From an uncultured Amylibacter sp. (lineage in GTDB: Bacteria > Pseudomonadota > Alphaproteobacteria > Rhodobacterales > Rhodobacteraceae), in NCBI GenBank assembly GCA_947497475.1, contig CANMGS010000001.1, positions 558,001 to 622,000 of the forward strand: a stretch of DNA of 64,000 nucleotides, written 5' to 3'. The notes under the pieces are model-generated. The model had not been told where the DNA came from and did not search any database. It was given only the letters and a program-made list of their open reading frames with translations. Position 1 is the stretch's first letter; each line of letters begins with the position of its first letter. Made by a program: the position numbers and the translations under genes. Below are positions 29,148 to 38,889 of this stretch, one piece after another.

Positions 29148-30323
29148 TTACGATAATCCATCCAGATATATTTGCATTTTAGTTAGCGCATGTTCGATGT
29201 TTTCAACTGAATTTGCGTAACTTAAACGGATGTAACCTTCGCCCAACGTGCCAAAATCAGGCCCACCAATCGTTGCCACCCCTGCGGATTCGAGCAATTC
29301 AGACGCAAGTTTTTTCGCCCCCATCCCTGTTTTCGTCACATTCGGAAACGCATAAAACGCCCCCAACGGCGTGCGGCATGTGATGTTTGGCAAAGCGTTC
29401 AAACCCTCCACCACAATACGGCGGCGTCGATCGAACTCTGCCACCATATCCGTCACGCAATCCTGCGGCCCCTCAAGTGCAGCCAATGCCGCCCATTGTG
29501 AAGGCGCATTCACACACGACCACGAATTGATCGCCAACTTACGGGCTGCATCAATCAATGTGTCAGGCCAAACCGAATACCCCAAACGCCAGCCTGTCAT
29601 CGCATAGGTTTTCGACCAACCATCCAAAAGGATCAGACGGTCGCGCAAAGATGGATAGGACAGCATAGAGATATGTTCTTGCCCGTCATAAGTCATCTGC
29701 CCGTAAATTTCGTCCGACAGGATCGCAATATCAGGATGGTTTTCCAAACCTTTCACCAAAGCATCCATTTCAGCCTTTGGTGTCACGCCACCACAAGGGT
29801 TCGCGGGTGAATTGAAAATGATCAGACTGGTTTTATCATTCAGCTGGCTTAAAACATCCTCTGCCCGAAACGCAAAATCATTCTCTTCCTTAATAGGGAT
29901 CGGAATGGGCGTTGCCCCAGTAAATTCAATCATAGACCGATAGATCGGAAAGCCAGGGTCGGGGTATAAGATTTCTTTGCCTGGCGCACCAAACATCAGG
30001 ATCGCCAGAAACATCGTGACCTTGCCACCTGGTACGATCAGCACATTATCTGGGTTCACATCAACGTTTAGGCGCCGATCAATATCCGCTGCCACACCTG
30101 TACGCAATTCGGGAATCCCAGTTGCGCCTGTATAACCATGATGCCCATCACGCAGCGCTTTGATCCCCGCCTCAACAATATGCTCAGGTGTGCGAAAATC
30201 TGGTTGCCCAATCCCAAGGTTGATGATGTCACGCCCCTGCGCTGCCAAAGCTTGCGCGCGTGCCAGAACCGTGAACGCGTTCTCTTCGCCGATACGATTA
30301 AATCCGTCGATGATTTTTAGCAT
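29148..30323 (-). CDS. Pyridoxal phosphate-dependent aminotransferase, class I/II
   Basis: INLGIGQPDFRTPEHI...SDEIYGQMTYDG...LLDGWSKTYAMTGWRLGYSVWP. Confidence 0.93.
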   Translation of the reverse strand: MLKIIDGFNRIGEENAFTVLARAQALAAQGRDIINLGIGQPDFRTPEHIVEAGIKALRDGHHGYTGATGIPELRTGVAADIDRRLNVDVNPDNVLIVPGGKVTMFLAILMFGAPGKEILYPDPGFPIYRSMIEFTGATPIPIPIKEENDFAFRAEDVLSQLNDKTSLIIFNSPANPCGGVTPKAEMDALVKGLENHPDIAILSDEIYGQMTYDGQEHISMLSYPSLRDRLILLDGWSKTYAMTGWRLGYSVWPDTLIDAARKLAINSWSCVNAPSQWAALAALEGPQDCVTDMVAEFDRRRRIVVEGLNALPNITCRTPLGAFYAFPNVTKTGMGAKKLASELLESAGVATIGGPDFGTLGEGYIRLSYANSVENIEHALTKMQIYLDGLS

Positions 30324-30396
30324 GATGCATCCTCTCTTAAATGCACCCTGCCATATTAATACGTATGGTCAATACGATACGTGCAAAGCACGCAGC

Positions 30397-31776
30397 CTAC
30401 ATCGGCCAAAGTTTTGTGTCTGGGTGGAACTGTGACCATGCAAACCAGAATGCTTGGTGGCTGCCTAGATCAGAGCCGTTTTTATCCACCGCACGAATAC
30501 CGCCCGCGTCCAATTTCAGACGCACATTTTCAACGGCGATTTCATCTCCTTTGCGTAATGCCAAAAGGGCGATACTGCGTTGGAATGCAACAGGCTTACC
30601 AGAAGCGGTTACCACACCGATGATGTCCTCGTGTACGGGCAAACGCGGATCTACATCACCCACAGGGAAAATCGGGCCATCTTTGTCGCGGCCGTTGCGG
30701 AAATCTGGGTCACGACCCAGCGCATAGCGTTCCAGCAATACAGTTGTTTCAGGGTGTGCTTTCTTCCATGTGCCCCAATCGGTTGTCACAACAGTTGCCT
30801 GTTCCAGCGTGATATTCTTTTTCGCCAATGGCCCCGTCAAAGCTGTACCTAAAAACGTGTCGAACACGGAATAGGTGTTCAGGTCAAACATCACCTTGTT
30901 CGAGCGGCTCAACAGTCCAGATGTACGTAAAATCGGTCGTTTCACACCCGCTGGCATGCGGTCAGTGAAATAGGCCTGAGCCGCACCACATAGTGTGCAA
31001 TAGGGGATGCCCAAATCACGGCCACCCAATGTGTCGTTCACCATTTCACGCACTTCCATGATTTGGCGCGGATAGGCGCGGTATTCGCCATTCACTTCGA
31101 TCCCGAAAACAATGTCGCTGTCTTTCAGCCATTTTGCATCTTTTGCATTACTAACTTCAGGGTTGTCTGCGGCAGGGATACAGTTACAGGCTTCATCTGT
31201 CGTGTCATATGCGCGGTTATCTATCAGCACACCGCCCCATGAAACCAGACGCCAATCAATATCGCCTTTGACGAAAATTTTGTCCCAACCTGGAATGATA
31301 TTCGTAAAAATCTCACGTTTGTATTTCAGGTAATTCGGTGGCTCTGGAACGTCCCATGCAATCAAATGATCGGTCACATCACCCCAGCTGTTTTGATAGC
31401 TCATCTCTTTACCTAACAATTTAGAGGCTGCATCCGTCAGCGTGGCGTTCAAAGCGCGATCGGATACAAAACGCAACATATCACTGATCAACCAAACCAA
31501 TCTTGGGTCTTTTGATTCAGTGATGGTCGTTAAACCCAAAGACTGATCCCTGCCCCAAGTCGATTGTTTCATACTTTCAACGAAAGTCATTTTAACAGCC
31601 GAACGTAGATCCCCAGACAAGCGCCCACTTGGGATAGCTGGTGGTTTGCCGTATTGTTCCACAACATAATCTGGCAATGATGTTGCCGCTTGTGCATATG
31701 TCCCGCCAAAGGACAGCAAAGCAATTGCAACTCCCATCAGAAAATTGCGAAATTTATAATTAAGTGCCGAAACCAT
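30397..31776 (-). CDS. DUF3179-like secreted protein
   Basis: Signal peptide; VFGIEVNGEYRAYPRQIMEVREMVNDTLGG...PYCTLCGAAQAYFTDR is DUF3179-like. Confidence 0.8.
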   Translation of the reverse strand: MVSALNYKFRNFLMGVAIALLSFGGTYAQAATSLPDYVVEQYGKPPAIPSGRLSGDLRSAVKMTFVESMKQSTWGRDQSLGLTTITESKDPRLVWLISDMLRFVSDRALNATLTDAASKLLGKEMSYQNSWGDVTDHLIAWDVPEPPNYLKYKREIFTNIIPGWDKIFVKGDIDWRLVSWGGVLIDNRAYDTTDEACNCIPAADNPEVSNAKDAKWLKDSDIVFGIEVNGEYRAYPRQIMEVREMVNDTLGGRDLGIPYCTLCGAAQAYFTDRMPAGVKRPILRTSGLLSRSNKVMFDLNTYSVFDTFLGTALTGPLAKKNITLEQATVVTTDWGTWKKAHPETTVLLERYALGRDPDFRNGRDKDGPIFPVGDVDPRLPVHEDIIGVVTASGKPVAFQRSIALLALRKGDEIAVENVRLKLDAGGIRAVDKNGSDLGSHQAFWFAWSQFHPDTKLWPM

Positions 31777-31931
31777 GACCAACCCTTTCATGTGTCGTTG
31801 CCGTCCCAAGTGGCATATACATAATGCACAAGTGCCAAATGCTGCTAATCACAACTCTATCAGCTTGGCGTGAGTTATCTGACTTAACCCATCAGTTGAC
31901 CTTTATAGGGTGCAAAGTGTAGGCAATTCTT

Positions 31932-32255
31932 ATGACTGAGAACATCGACCTTGTCTTTGCGGCCCTTGCCGATCCGACCCGCCGCGAAATCCTGACTATG
32001 TTGTTAGAGGATGATATGGCTGTGACGGATGTGGCAGAACCGTTTGAGATGTCGTTGGCTGCTATTTCCAAGCATCTGCAAATCCTGACACGTGCTGGTC
32101 TAATCGCACAGGAGAAACGCGGACGCGTGAAATGGTGTAAGCTGCAGATGAACGCGATGAAAGATGCGTCCATCTGGATGGAAAGCTTTGGGCAGTTTGA
32201 GAACGTCAACCTAGACGCGTTCGAAAAATTCTTAGAGGAACAGCAATTCAATTAG
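31932..32255 (+). CDS. ArsR-family transcriptional regulator
   Basis: VFAALADPTRREILTMLLEDDMAVTDVAEPFEMSLAAISKHLQILTRAGLI. Confidence 0.95.
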   Translation: MTENIDLVFAALADPTRREILTMLLEDDMAVTDVAEPFEMSLAAISKHLQILTRAGLIAQEKRGRVKWCKLQMNAMKDASIWMESFGQFENVNLDAFEKFLEEQQFN

Positions 32256-32277
32256 CACTTATGTAATATAACCTCAT

Positions 32278-33162
32278 ATGGGAGACGTGAGCATGGCCAT
32301 ACTTAAGAAAGATCAAAAAGATCAATTTTGGAAGGACGGTTTTTTGATCATTGAGGATGCCGTAACAGATGAAGAGTTGGGTGATTTGCGTAGGGTTTTT
32401 GAAGGGTGGGTCGAAGAAAGTCGCAAATTTACCGAAGACTATGGTGAAACCCTTGATGGGCGTCCAAGGTTTGATCTGCAACCTGGTCACACTGCAGAGG
32501 TTCCTGGATTGCGCCGTGTTCAATCGCCAGAAGAAGTCTCTGATGTTTATGCCAATGTCATGCGAAATGCGCGAACTGTAGATATTTGTGCTGAATTAAT
32601 CGGCCCAGCGCTTAAATTTCACCACGGTAAGGTGAATTCGAAATTGCCAGGTACTGCGACAAAGATAGCGTTCCATCAGGACTTTCCATTCCAGCCAATG
32701 ACAAACGATGACATAATCACCTGCCTGTTGTTTATTGATGATGTCACTTTGGAAAACGGCCCATTAGAGGTCGTACCAGGCACACATAAAGGTCCATTAT
32801 ATTCCCACTGGCACAATGGCGTATTTACAGGATCAGTATCTGATGAGGTGTTTGAAGAGCACAAAGATAATATCGTGAAATGTACTGGTAAGGCTGGGTC
32901 TGTATGCTTGATGCATGCAAGTCTATTGCATGGTTCTGCGCCAAACTTATCCGATCATTCGCGTACACTTTATATCTCTACATATTACGCCGAAGATTCA
33001 ATTGAACTTAGCCCTAATCACCTGCCAAGCACATTTACGCATGAATTGGTTCGCGGCGAAGCGACAGGGCGTGTAAGATGCAGCTCATACGATATGCAAT
33101 TGCCCGAGGTGCCAAAAGACACGTCATTTTTTGCCCAACAATCGTCGGCAGACGCTGGATAA
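32278..33162 (+). CDS. Phytanoyl-CoA dioxygenase family protein
   Basis: FWKDGFLIIEDAVTDEEL...HQDFPF...GPLEVVPGTHKGPL...CLMHASLLHGSAPN. Confidence 0.88.
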   Translation: MGDVSMAILKKDQKDQFWKDGFLIIEDAVTDEELGDLRRVFEGWVEESRKFTEDYGETLDGRPRFDLQPGHTAEVPGLRRVQSPEEVSDVYANVMRNARTVDICAELIGPALKFHHGKVNSKLPGTATKIAFHQDFPFQPMTNDDIITCLLFIDDVTLENGPLEVVPGTHKGPLYSHWHNGVFTGSVSDEVFEEHKDNIVKCTGKAGSVCLMHASLLHGSAPNLSDHSRTLYISTYYAEDSIELSPNHLPSTFTHELVRGEATGRVRCSSYDMQLPEVPKDTSFFAQQSSADAG

Positions 33163-33251
33163 TCAATCGAACTTTGGCGTCGTTTTACACATATTAACAT
33201 CTTTACTTCATAGTCTGATGCATATGTCTAAAAAACCGTCAGGAATGCGCA

Positions 33252-34481
33252 GTGATCAAAACCCTATATACACTCCTTATATGGGTTTTCTTTTATGTTA
33301 TACCTGCGCAGGCGCAAACGATGTTTAATCCAAAGAAACCCACGTTCGCCCCCTTAACTGCTCAAGAACAACAATATGCACAAACCGCTTGGGCTTATTT
33401 TGCGCAAAACACCGATGCACAAACGGGGTTGGTGCCATCTGTGCGCAAATTTCAATCCATGACGATGTGGGATCAGGGCGGGTATCTGATGGCAACTACG
33501 TCCGCTTATAAGCTTGGGATTATATCGCGAGATGAAGCAACGGGACGTATGTTGCGCGCCTTTAACAGCATCGCACGTTTACCGCTTTATCAGGGACAAT
33601 TGCCGAATAAAGCTTACAATATCACCACCCTCGCCATGACTGATTATGCCAACAAACTTACGCCCAAAGGTATTGGCTGGTCAGCGTTGGATATAATGCG
33701 GTTTATCACGGGCATGTTGGTTGTGACCGAAACCTTTCCAGAGCTTTTGCCCTATGCCCAAACGATCATTCGGAAATGGGAATTATCCCAATTGACCGAA
33801 GCAGGACGGTTTCGCGGGTTGGCTGTGCGTGGTCAAGCAAACGGGCGCTACGTTCAAGAGGGGCGTATTGGGTACGAACAATATGCAGGGCGAGCAGGTT
33901 TGAAAATCGGACTGCCAGTTGAAGTGGCTGCACAATACGAACCAATATTACGGTGGCAAGGATATTACGGATTGAACTTACCAGGGGATGCCCGCACGGC
34001 GAAAACGCACGGCGTATCGGCCGTTACCACGTCAGAACCATTCTTATTGGAAGCCTTAGAAATGGGGTGGCGCGACGATGCATTTTGGGTGGCATCCCAT
34101 ATATTCGATGCCCAGATATTTCGGTATAATCAAACGGGGCAAATCACGGCATTATCCGAGGATCATATCAAAGGCCCACCCTATTTTGCCTATAATGCAA
34201 TCCTTGTAGATCACGACCCCTTCAAAAGCGTAACGGCAAGACGGGCAGATGTGTCAGACAAGAGGGCCATATCCACCAAAGCCAGTTTTGGGTGGTGGGC
34301 AACGATGCGGCACCCATACGCTGTTGAACTTGTGAAAACCGTAGAGCCTCTACAAACAGATTATGGCTGGTACGCAGGATTATTTGAGGCAGACATGAGC
34401 CCAAATGCCATCCTTACGCTCAATACAAATGCCGTGGTTTTAGAGGCCTTACATTACAAAGTTTTCGGACCTCATATTTAA
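33252..34481 (+). CDS. DUF3131-like secreted protein
   Basis: Signal peptide; AWAYFAQNTDAQTGLVPSV...MTMWDQGGYLMATTSAYKLGII. Confidence 0.78.
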   Translation: MIKTLYTLLIWVFFYVIPAQAQTMFNPKKPTFAPLTAQEQQYAQTAWAYFAQNTDAQTGLVPSVRKFQSMTMWDQGGYLMATTSAYKLGIISRDEATGRMLRAFNSIARLPLYQGQLPNKAYNITTLAMTDYANKLTPKGIGWSALDIMRFITGMLVVTETFPELLPYAQTIIRKWELSQLTEAGRFRGLAVRGQANGRYVQEGRIGYEQYAGRAGLKIGLPVEVAAQYEPILRWQGYYGLNLPGDARTAKTHGVSAVTTSEPFLLEALEMGWRDDAFWVASHIFDAQIFRYNQTGQITALSEDHIKGPPYFAYNAILVDHDPFKSVTARRADVSDKRAISTKASFGWWATMRHPYAVELVKTVEPLQTDYGWYAGLFEADMSPNAILTLNTNAVVLEALHYKVFGPHI

Positions 34482-34603
34482 AATAAGATATCTGTGATAA
34501 ATATCACCAAAAAATCGACTAAATCTGTCAGATTAAGGCTTGCCTAAGGTAAACTTTATACATACCCCTATCTCAAAAACATTTATTCACATTAGGAGAT
34601 AAT

Positions 34604-35659
34604 ATGTCTGACGGCACATTTGAAAAATTTAAATTCACGGGTAACGCCAAAGAATGGTTCGGAATTTGGATTGTAAATATTTTACTTAGCATCGTAACAA
34701 TTGGCATTTATTCCGCATGGGCAAAGGTGCGTACAAAGAAGTATTTTGCAAACCACACATATGTTGCAGACCGCAACTTTGATTATCATGCGACAGGCAA
34801 GCAAATTCTGATAGGTCGGTTGATCGTCATCGGTGGTTATATCTTGTTTAATATTGTGCTTATCGCACTGCCTATTCTTGGCCTTTTTCTGGTACTTGGA
34901 TTAATTGCTGTAATGCCTTGGTTGATTGTGCGCTCAATTGCGTTCAACGCACGTATGACAAGTTTCTCAAATGTGCGTTTCAACTTTCTAGGCACAGCAG
35001 GAAAAGCATTCCTTGTCTTCTTCATCTATCCAATTTTGACAGCTTTAACAGCCTATACAACAGCACCATTCCTAAGCCGTGCAGTGCAGAGGTTTACAAT
35101 TAACAATTACCGTTTGGGCACAGCATCCTTTAATTTCGACAGCGCGATTGGTCCTTTTTATAAAGCATTTCTAGCAGCCATTGCTTGGTTTGTTGTTGCT
35201 GGTGGATTGGGTATGATTGTTACTGGCTTTAACTTTTTAGAGTTTGCAAGTGCGATGGAGAACGCAGAAAATAATCCCGAAGCAATTGGACCAATTATTG
35301 GTATGTTTTACCTATTGTTGTTTGTTGCAGTATTACCAGCAGCAATGATTTATTACGCAATGATCCGTAATACTATTTTCAATGCTGCAACACTTGAAGG
35401 TGGCCACCGTTTCAACTCTACTGTAACAGCTGGTAAGATGCTATGGTTGGCAATATCAAACCTCGTCGTTGTGGTTTGCACATTGGGTTTAATGCTTCCG
35501 TGGGCACAAGTTCGTATGTCAAAATACTTGGCTGAAAATACAGATTTAATCCCAGGCGGTTCATTGGATGACTTCATCGGCACGCAACAAAAAGAAACAT
35601 CTGCGCTTGGAGATGCGTTTACCGATTTGGAAGGTATCGACGTTGGTATGCCAATTTAA
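34604..35659 (+). CDS. DUF898 (YjgN-like) membrane protein
   Basis: FKFTGNAKEWFGIWIVNILLSIVTIGIYSAWAKVRTKKYFANHTYV. Confidence 0.92.
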   Translation: MSDGTFEKFKFTGNAKEWFGIWIVNILLSIVTIGIYSAWAKVRTKKYFANHTYVADRNFDYHATGKQILIGRLIVIGGYILFNIVLIALPILGLFLVLGLIAVMPWLIVRSIAFNARMTSFSNVRFNFLGTAGKAFLVFFIYPILTALTAYTTAPFLSRAVQRFTINNYRLGTASFNFDSAIGPFYKAFLAAIAWFVVAGGLGMIVTGFNFLEFASAMENAENNPEAIGPIIGMFYLLLFVAVLPAAMIYYAMIRNTIFNAATLEGGHRFNSTVTAGKMLWLAISNLVVVVCTLGLMLPWAQVRMSKYLAENTDLIPGGSLDDFIGTQQKETSALGDAFTDLEGIDVGMPI

Positions 35660-35662
35660 ATC

Positions 35663-36745
35663 ATGAATGTAGATAACAACAAAAAATGCCCTGCTATACT
35701 TGGCAGGGCGTATCCAGCGTTGCAGTCCAACCGTGTGACAGCAACGCTTTTATCACGTCTACCGCTACATTCAGAAACGGCAGATCCAGATGATCTTATC
35801 TTGGATTTGCTGGATGAACATAACGCTGTGATTGCTTGTGCGCCTTTATCCGAGGTTACAATAGATGCTCCACTTGGGTCCATGCCACGACGCATGACTT
35901 TTCCAGATGGGACTTTATTTGAAACGGATGATCATGAAGGCGTTCATGCACTCACAGGTGAAACTCGTGGTTCCATCATTCACGGATTAGAACAATTCGG
36001 CCCACGCTTAATAGTAATTGTGCTTGCAACAATTGCCGCGGTTTGGGTCTTATGGCGCTTTGGTTTGGATATTCTTGTTGCCGCTGCAATTGCCATAACA
36101 CCTCCTATTCTTGTTGAGCAAATTGATCGTGGAACACTTCAAACCATTGATTACGCTATGGCCGACGACACCGAGTTAGAAGACCCCGAAAAAGCCAAGG
36201 TTCAGAAAATATTCGAACGTCTGCTGTCTTATATAGATGAAGATGACATTGGCACGTCAGATTTTAAACTTCTGTTTCGCAGTATGCCAGATGTTGGCCC
36301 GAATGCATTCGCCCTACCAAATGGCACTATCGTCATGACGGATCAATTCGTCGATGAATTCAATGATGAAGATGTTCTTGCGGGCGTCTTAGGGCATGAA
36401 ATGGGCCATGTGATAGAGAAACATGGATTACGTCAAACATATCGCTCGCTTAGTATCTATGTCCTTGTCGCGTTTTTAGTGGGCGATACAGGCCCCATCA
36501 TTGAAGAGTTGCTGCTTGAGGGGAACCTTATTTTATCTCTTTCTTATTCGCGTGATCATGAGGTTTCAGCCGATCAATTTGGATTACGATTGGCACAAGA
36601 CGCTGGTTATGATCCCGCTGGGTTAAAGAAATTCTTTGAATGGGTTACTGAAAATGCCATTGAGCCGCCTCAATGGTTATCAACGCATCCCTCTAGCACA
36701 GAACGTGTGAAAGAAATTGATACGTTTATTGAATCGCTGAATTAA
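35663..36745 (+). CDS. M48 family metallopeptidase
   Basis: GVLGHEMGHVIEKHGLRQ (HExxH) and SYSRDHEVSADQFGLRL. Confidence 0.92.
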   Translation: MNVDNNKKCPAILGRAYPALQSNRVTATLLSRLPLHSETADPDDLILDLLDEHNAVIACAPLSEVTIDAPLGSMPRRMTFPDGTLFETDDHEGVHALTGETRGSIIHGLEQFGPRLIVIVLATIAAVWVLWRFGLDILVAAAIAITPPILVEQIDRGTLQTIDYAMADDTELEDPEKAKVQKIFERLLSYIDEDDIGTSDFKLLFRSMPDVGPNAFALPNGTIVMTDQFVDEFNDEDVLAGVLGHEMGHVIEKHGLRQTYRSLSIYVLVAFLVGDTGPIIEELLLEGNLILSLSYSRDHEVSADQFGLRLAQDAGYDPAGLKKFFEWVTENAIEPPQWLSTHPSSTERVKEIDTFIESLN

Positions 36746-36750
36746 GCCTC

Positions 36751-37671
36751 TTAAATACGCGCGTAAGCTTTTTTCAAAGTTGGCCATTGTTGAAATATTC
36801 TTTGATCCTTATCATAGGGCCAAAGCTTCAACTCATAGACTTTCGCGGGCTCTAACTGACCTTCAATTGATACACGTTCGTAGCTTTCGTGGTTTTTAAG
36901 GAACTCAAACCCAAGCCCTTCGCATAATTTCTCGCCCTCCATTGAATAGGCAATCGCACAAATGGATTCTATCACAATACCCGCGTCTGCAAGCCCTGAT
37001 ATTTGCTCAAAGAAAGCATTTAAAAGTAGCACACGGGTTTTGTAATTTCGATCAGATAGGATCACCGATAGGTCAAGAAAATAGAGTTTGTATCTACCTG
37101 GCAATCCAAGAAGTTGGGTATTTTTTGCCGATAATTTAGAATTAAAAGACTTTCCAGAAATAATCTGATTATATGCTTCTTCTTTTACAGGGATAAAAAA
37201 CCAATAGCCCACGATATCTGAATGATTACGAACTAAAATACGCCCACAATCTGCCAGCAATTCATGCAATTGAACCCATTGTTTATGGCTGCCTTGTGCA
37301 TCGTCGGAAATGCTTTCGATCGTTTCATCATCAAGGTCAATCAATCTGGTGGTCAGGCTGTCAAAATCCAAACCCATCTGAAAGCAATGGCTGAAATCAT
37401 GCACTTCGTATGATTTGCTATTGTGTACGTCAGTGGTTTCAGATTTTTGGACGGATATGCGGATTAACTCTTCGAAATCATCAATCCCAATTTGCAATTC
37501 ACGGCGCAAAGCGATGATGTGGTGCACTTGCGGTACAATGCCCAGGTTTTCCCAACGTCCGACTGTACGTGCTGTTGCCCCTACGCGGCGTGCCAACTCT
37601 TCTTGGGTTAATCCATTTGATTTTCTTTTGGCATAGATTTCTCTGCTGAGCGGGGTCTTTTCTGTTGCCAT
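36751..37671 (-). CDS. XRE-type HTH regulator with GNAT-like C-terminal domain
   Basis: KSNGLTQEELARRVGATARTVGRWENLGIVPQVHHIIALRREL HTH; C-terminal CAIAYSMEGEKLCEGLGFEFLKNHESY is GNAT-like. Confidence 0.7.
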   Translation of the reverse strand: MATEKTPLSREIYAKRKSNGLTQEELARRVGATARTVGRWENLGIVPQVHHIIALRRELQIGIDDFEELIRISVQKSETTDVHNSKSYEVHDFSHCFQMGLDFDSLTTRLIDLDDETIESISDDAQGSHKQWVQLHELLADCGRILVRNHSDIVGYWFFIPVKEEAYNQIISGKSFNSKLSAKNTQLLGLPGRYKLYFLDLSVILSDRNYKTRVLLLNAFFEQISGLADAGIVIESICAIAYSMEGEKLCEGLGFEFLKNHESYERVSIEGQLEPAKVYELKLWPYDKDQRIFQQWPTLKKAYARI

Positions 37672-37720
37672 GTTTTACGTTGCCCTCATTTTTTAACGCA
37701 CTTGTTAAGTAACAACCAAA

Positions 37721-37749
37721 ATCGGACATTCATGTCCGATATGTCCGAT
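37721..37749. promoter_or_regulatory. Operator-like array of three half-sites
   Basis: ATCGGACAT-TC-ATGTCCGAT perfect inverted repeat followed immediately by ATGTCCGAT. Confidence 0.65.
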
Positions 37750-37891
37750 CCTGTCTGAATAACAGCCTACTCCTGTACGATTTGTTAAGGTAATATAAAC
37801 ATGCCCATGCTGGCAAATAAAGTTCATTGTTCAATGACAAGTAGTAGCAGTATTAATTAGTACAAATTTAATGAGTGTTTTACGAACTTTG

Positions 37892-37927
37892 GGGTGGTTT
37901 TTGACGGTCTTCCTACAAGAACCACCC
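37892..37927 (-). terminator. Hairpin downstream of the HExxH gene
   Basis: GGGTGGTT...AACCACCC, 8-bp perfect stem, 20-nt loop; weak U-tract. Confidence 0.4.
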
Positions 37928-37942
37928 TGCTCCCATAATAAA

Positions 37943-38662
37943 TCATTTAAACCTGCGCTCAGACACAGATTCATTGAATTTACCTTCAATCGTTGATTTG
38001 AGTAATTTTGAGGCCACGTATTCAATGCTGCGTGTTGCGTTTACATCCTGTCTTAACTGATCATAGAAAGCCACGTTATAGCTATACGCCCCACCATTTA
38101 GCGGGTCATTTTCCAAGCGCATGTCACATTGATTTTTACTGTCCGTTTTGCAAGGAACATGGGAATTATACCCTTGGTCTAAATGTCGTGTTTCATGGAT
38201 CACGACACCTGCAAGTTCAACAGGGTTGCTGGTGCGAATTTTATCAACATTGATATCGATTTGATGTGGCCCGAAATAGCTGATGCCAGAATAGCCAAAG
38301 ATCAATCGTTTGCTAAAAACTGGATTGACCTGTTTCATCCATGCATAAAAGCCAAACCCCTTTGTCCCGTCGTTTTGTTCGCCCCCCATTGTATCAATCA
38401 GAAACAAAGCATGGGCCATATTTGCATCTGCTGTACCACATTCGAACGACTCGAAGCTCCATGTGTCATCAAATTGAAAATCATTCCTATATTTGGTCTG
38501 CCAAAGCTGGTTTAAATTTACACATTCTGCTTTTGACAAGCTGAAATCCGTTCTGTGCGCAGGGGACAAAACATAAAGAAACAAAGCTATAAAACCGCAA
38601 AACAACAAGAAAGAGCGCAACTCTTTCTTTTGTGCTTTTACTCTGCCTAAACTATCAAACAT
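37943..38662 (-). CDS. Hypothetical membrane-anchored/secreted protein with HExxH motif
   Basis: N-terminal TM (ELRSFLLFCGFIALFLYVLS); VVIHETRHLDQGYNSHVPC. Confidence 0.65.
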   Translation of the reverse strand: MFDSLGRVKAQKKELRSFLLFCGFIALFLYVLSPAHRTDFSLSKAECVNLNQLWQTKYRNDFQFDDTWSFESFECGTADANMAHALFLIDTMGGEQNDGTKGFGFYAWMKQVNPVFSKRLIFGYSGISYFGPHQIDINVDKIRTSNPVELAGVVIHETRHLDQGYNSHVPCKTDSKNQCDMRLENDPLNGGAYSYNVAFYDQLRQDVNATRSIEYVASKLLKSTIEGKFNESVSERRFK

Positions 38663-38889
38663 AAAGGTAGTATAAAACAAACCACAGTTGCGTATAGATG
38701 CGTAACGCATTGTTGACTCTATACCCAACACCCGTTACATCCCCGCTAAATCCATAGGAAGTGCCAAACTTCCGGTCTTGTAATGATCAAGATCGCCACC
38801 AGTCAGCGAGTTTCGCCCACTGGTGTGTTTTGCGTTTGGCCAATCACTTCCTATATTGATGAAATGATAACGGTCGAAAGGGGCCTGAT

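Noticed and set aside
37681-37712. TTAACGCACTTGTTAA as a CtrA site
   Set aside because: The spacer is 8 nt, not 7.
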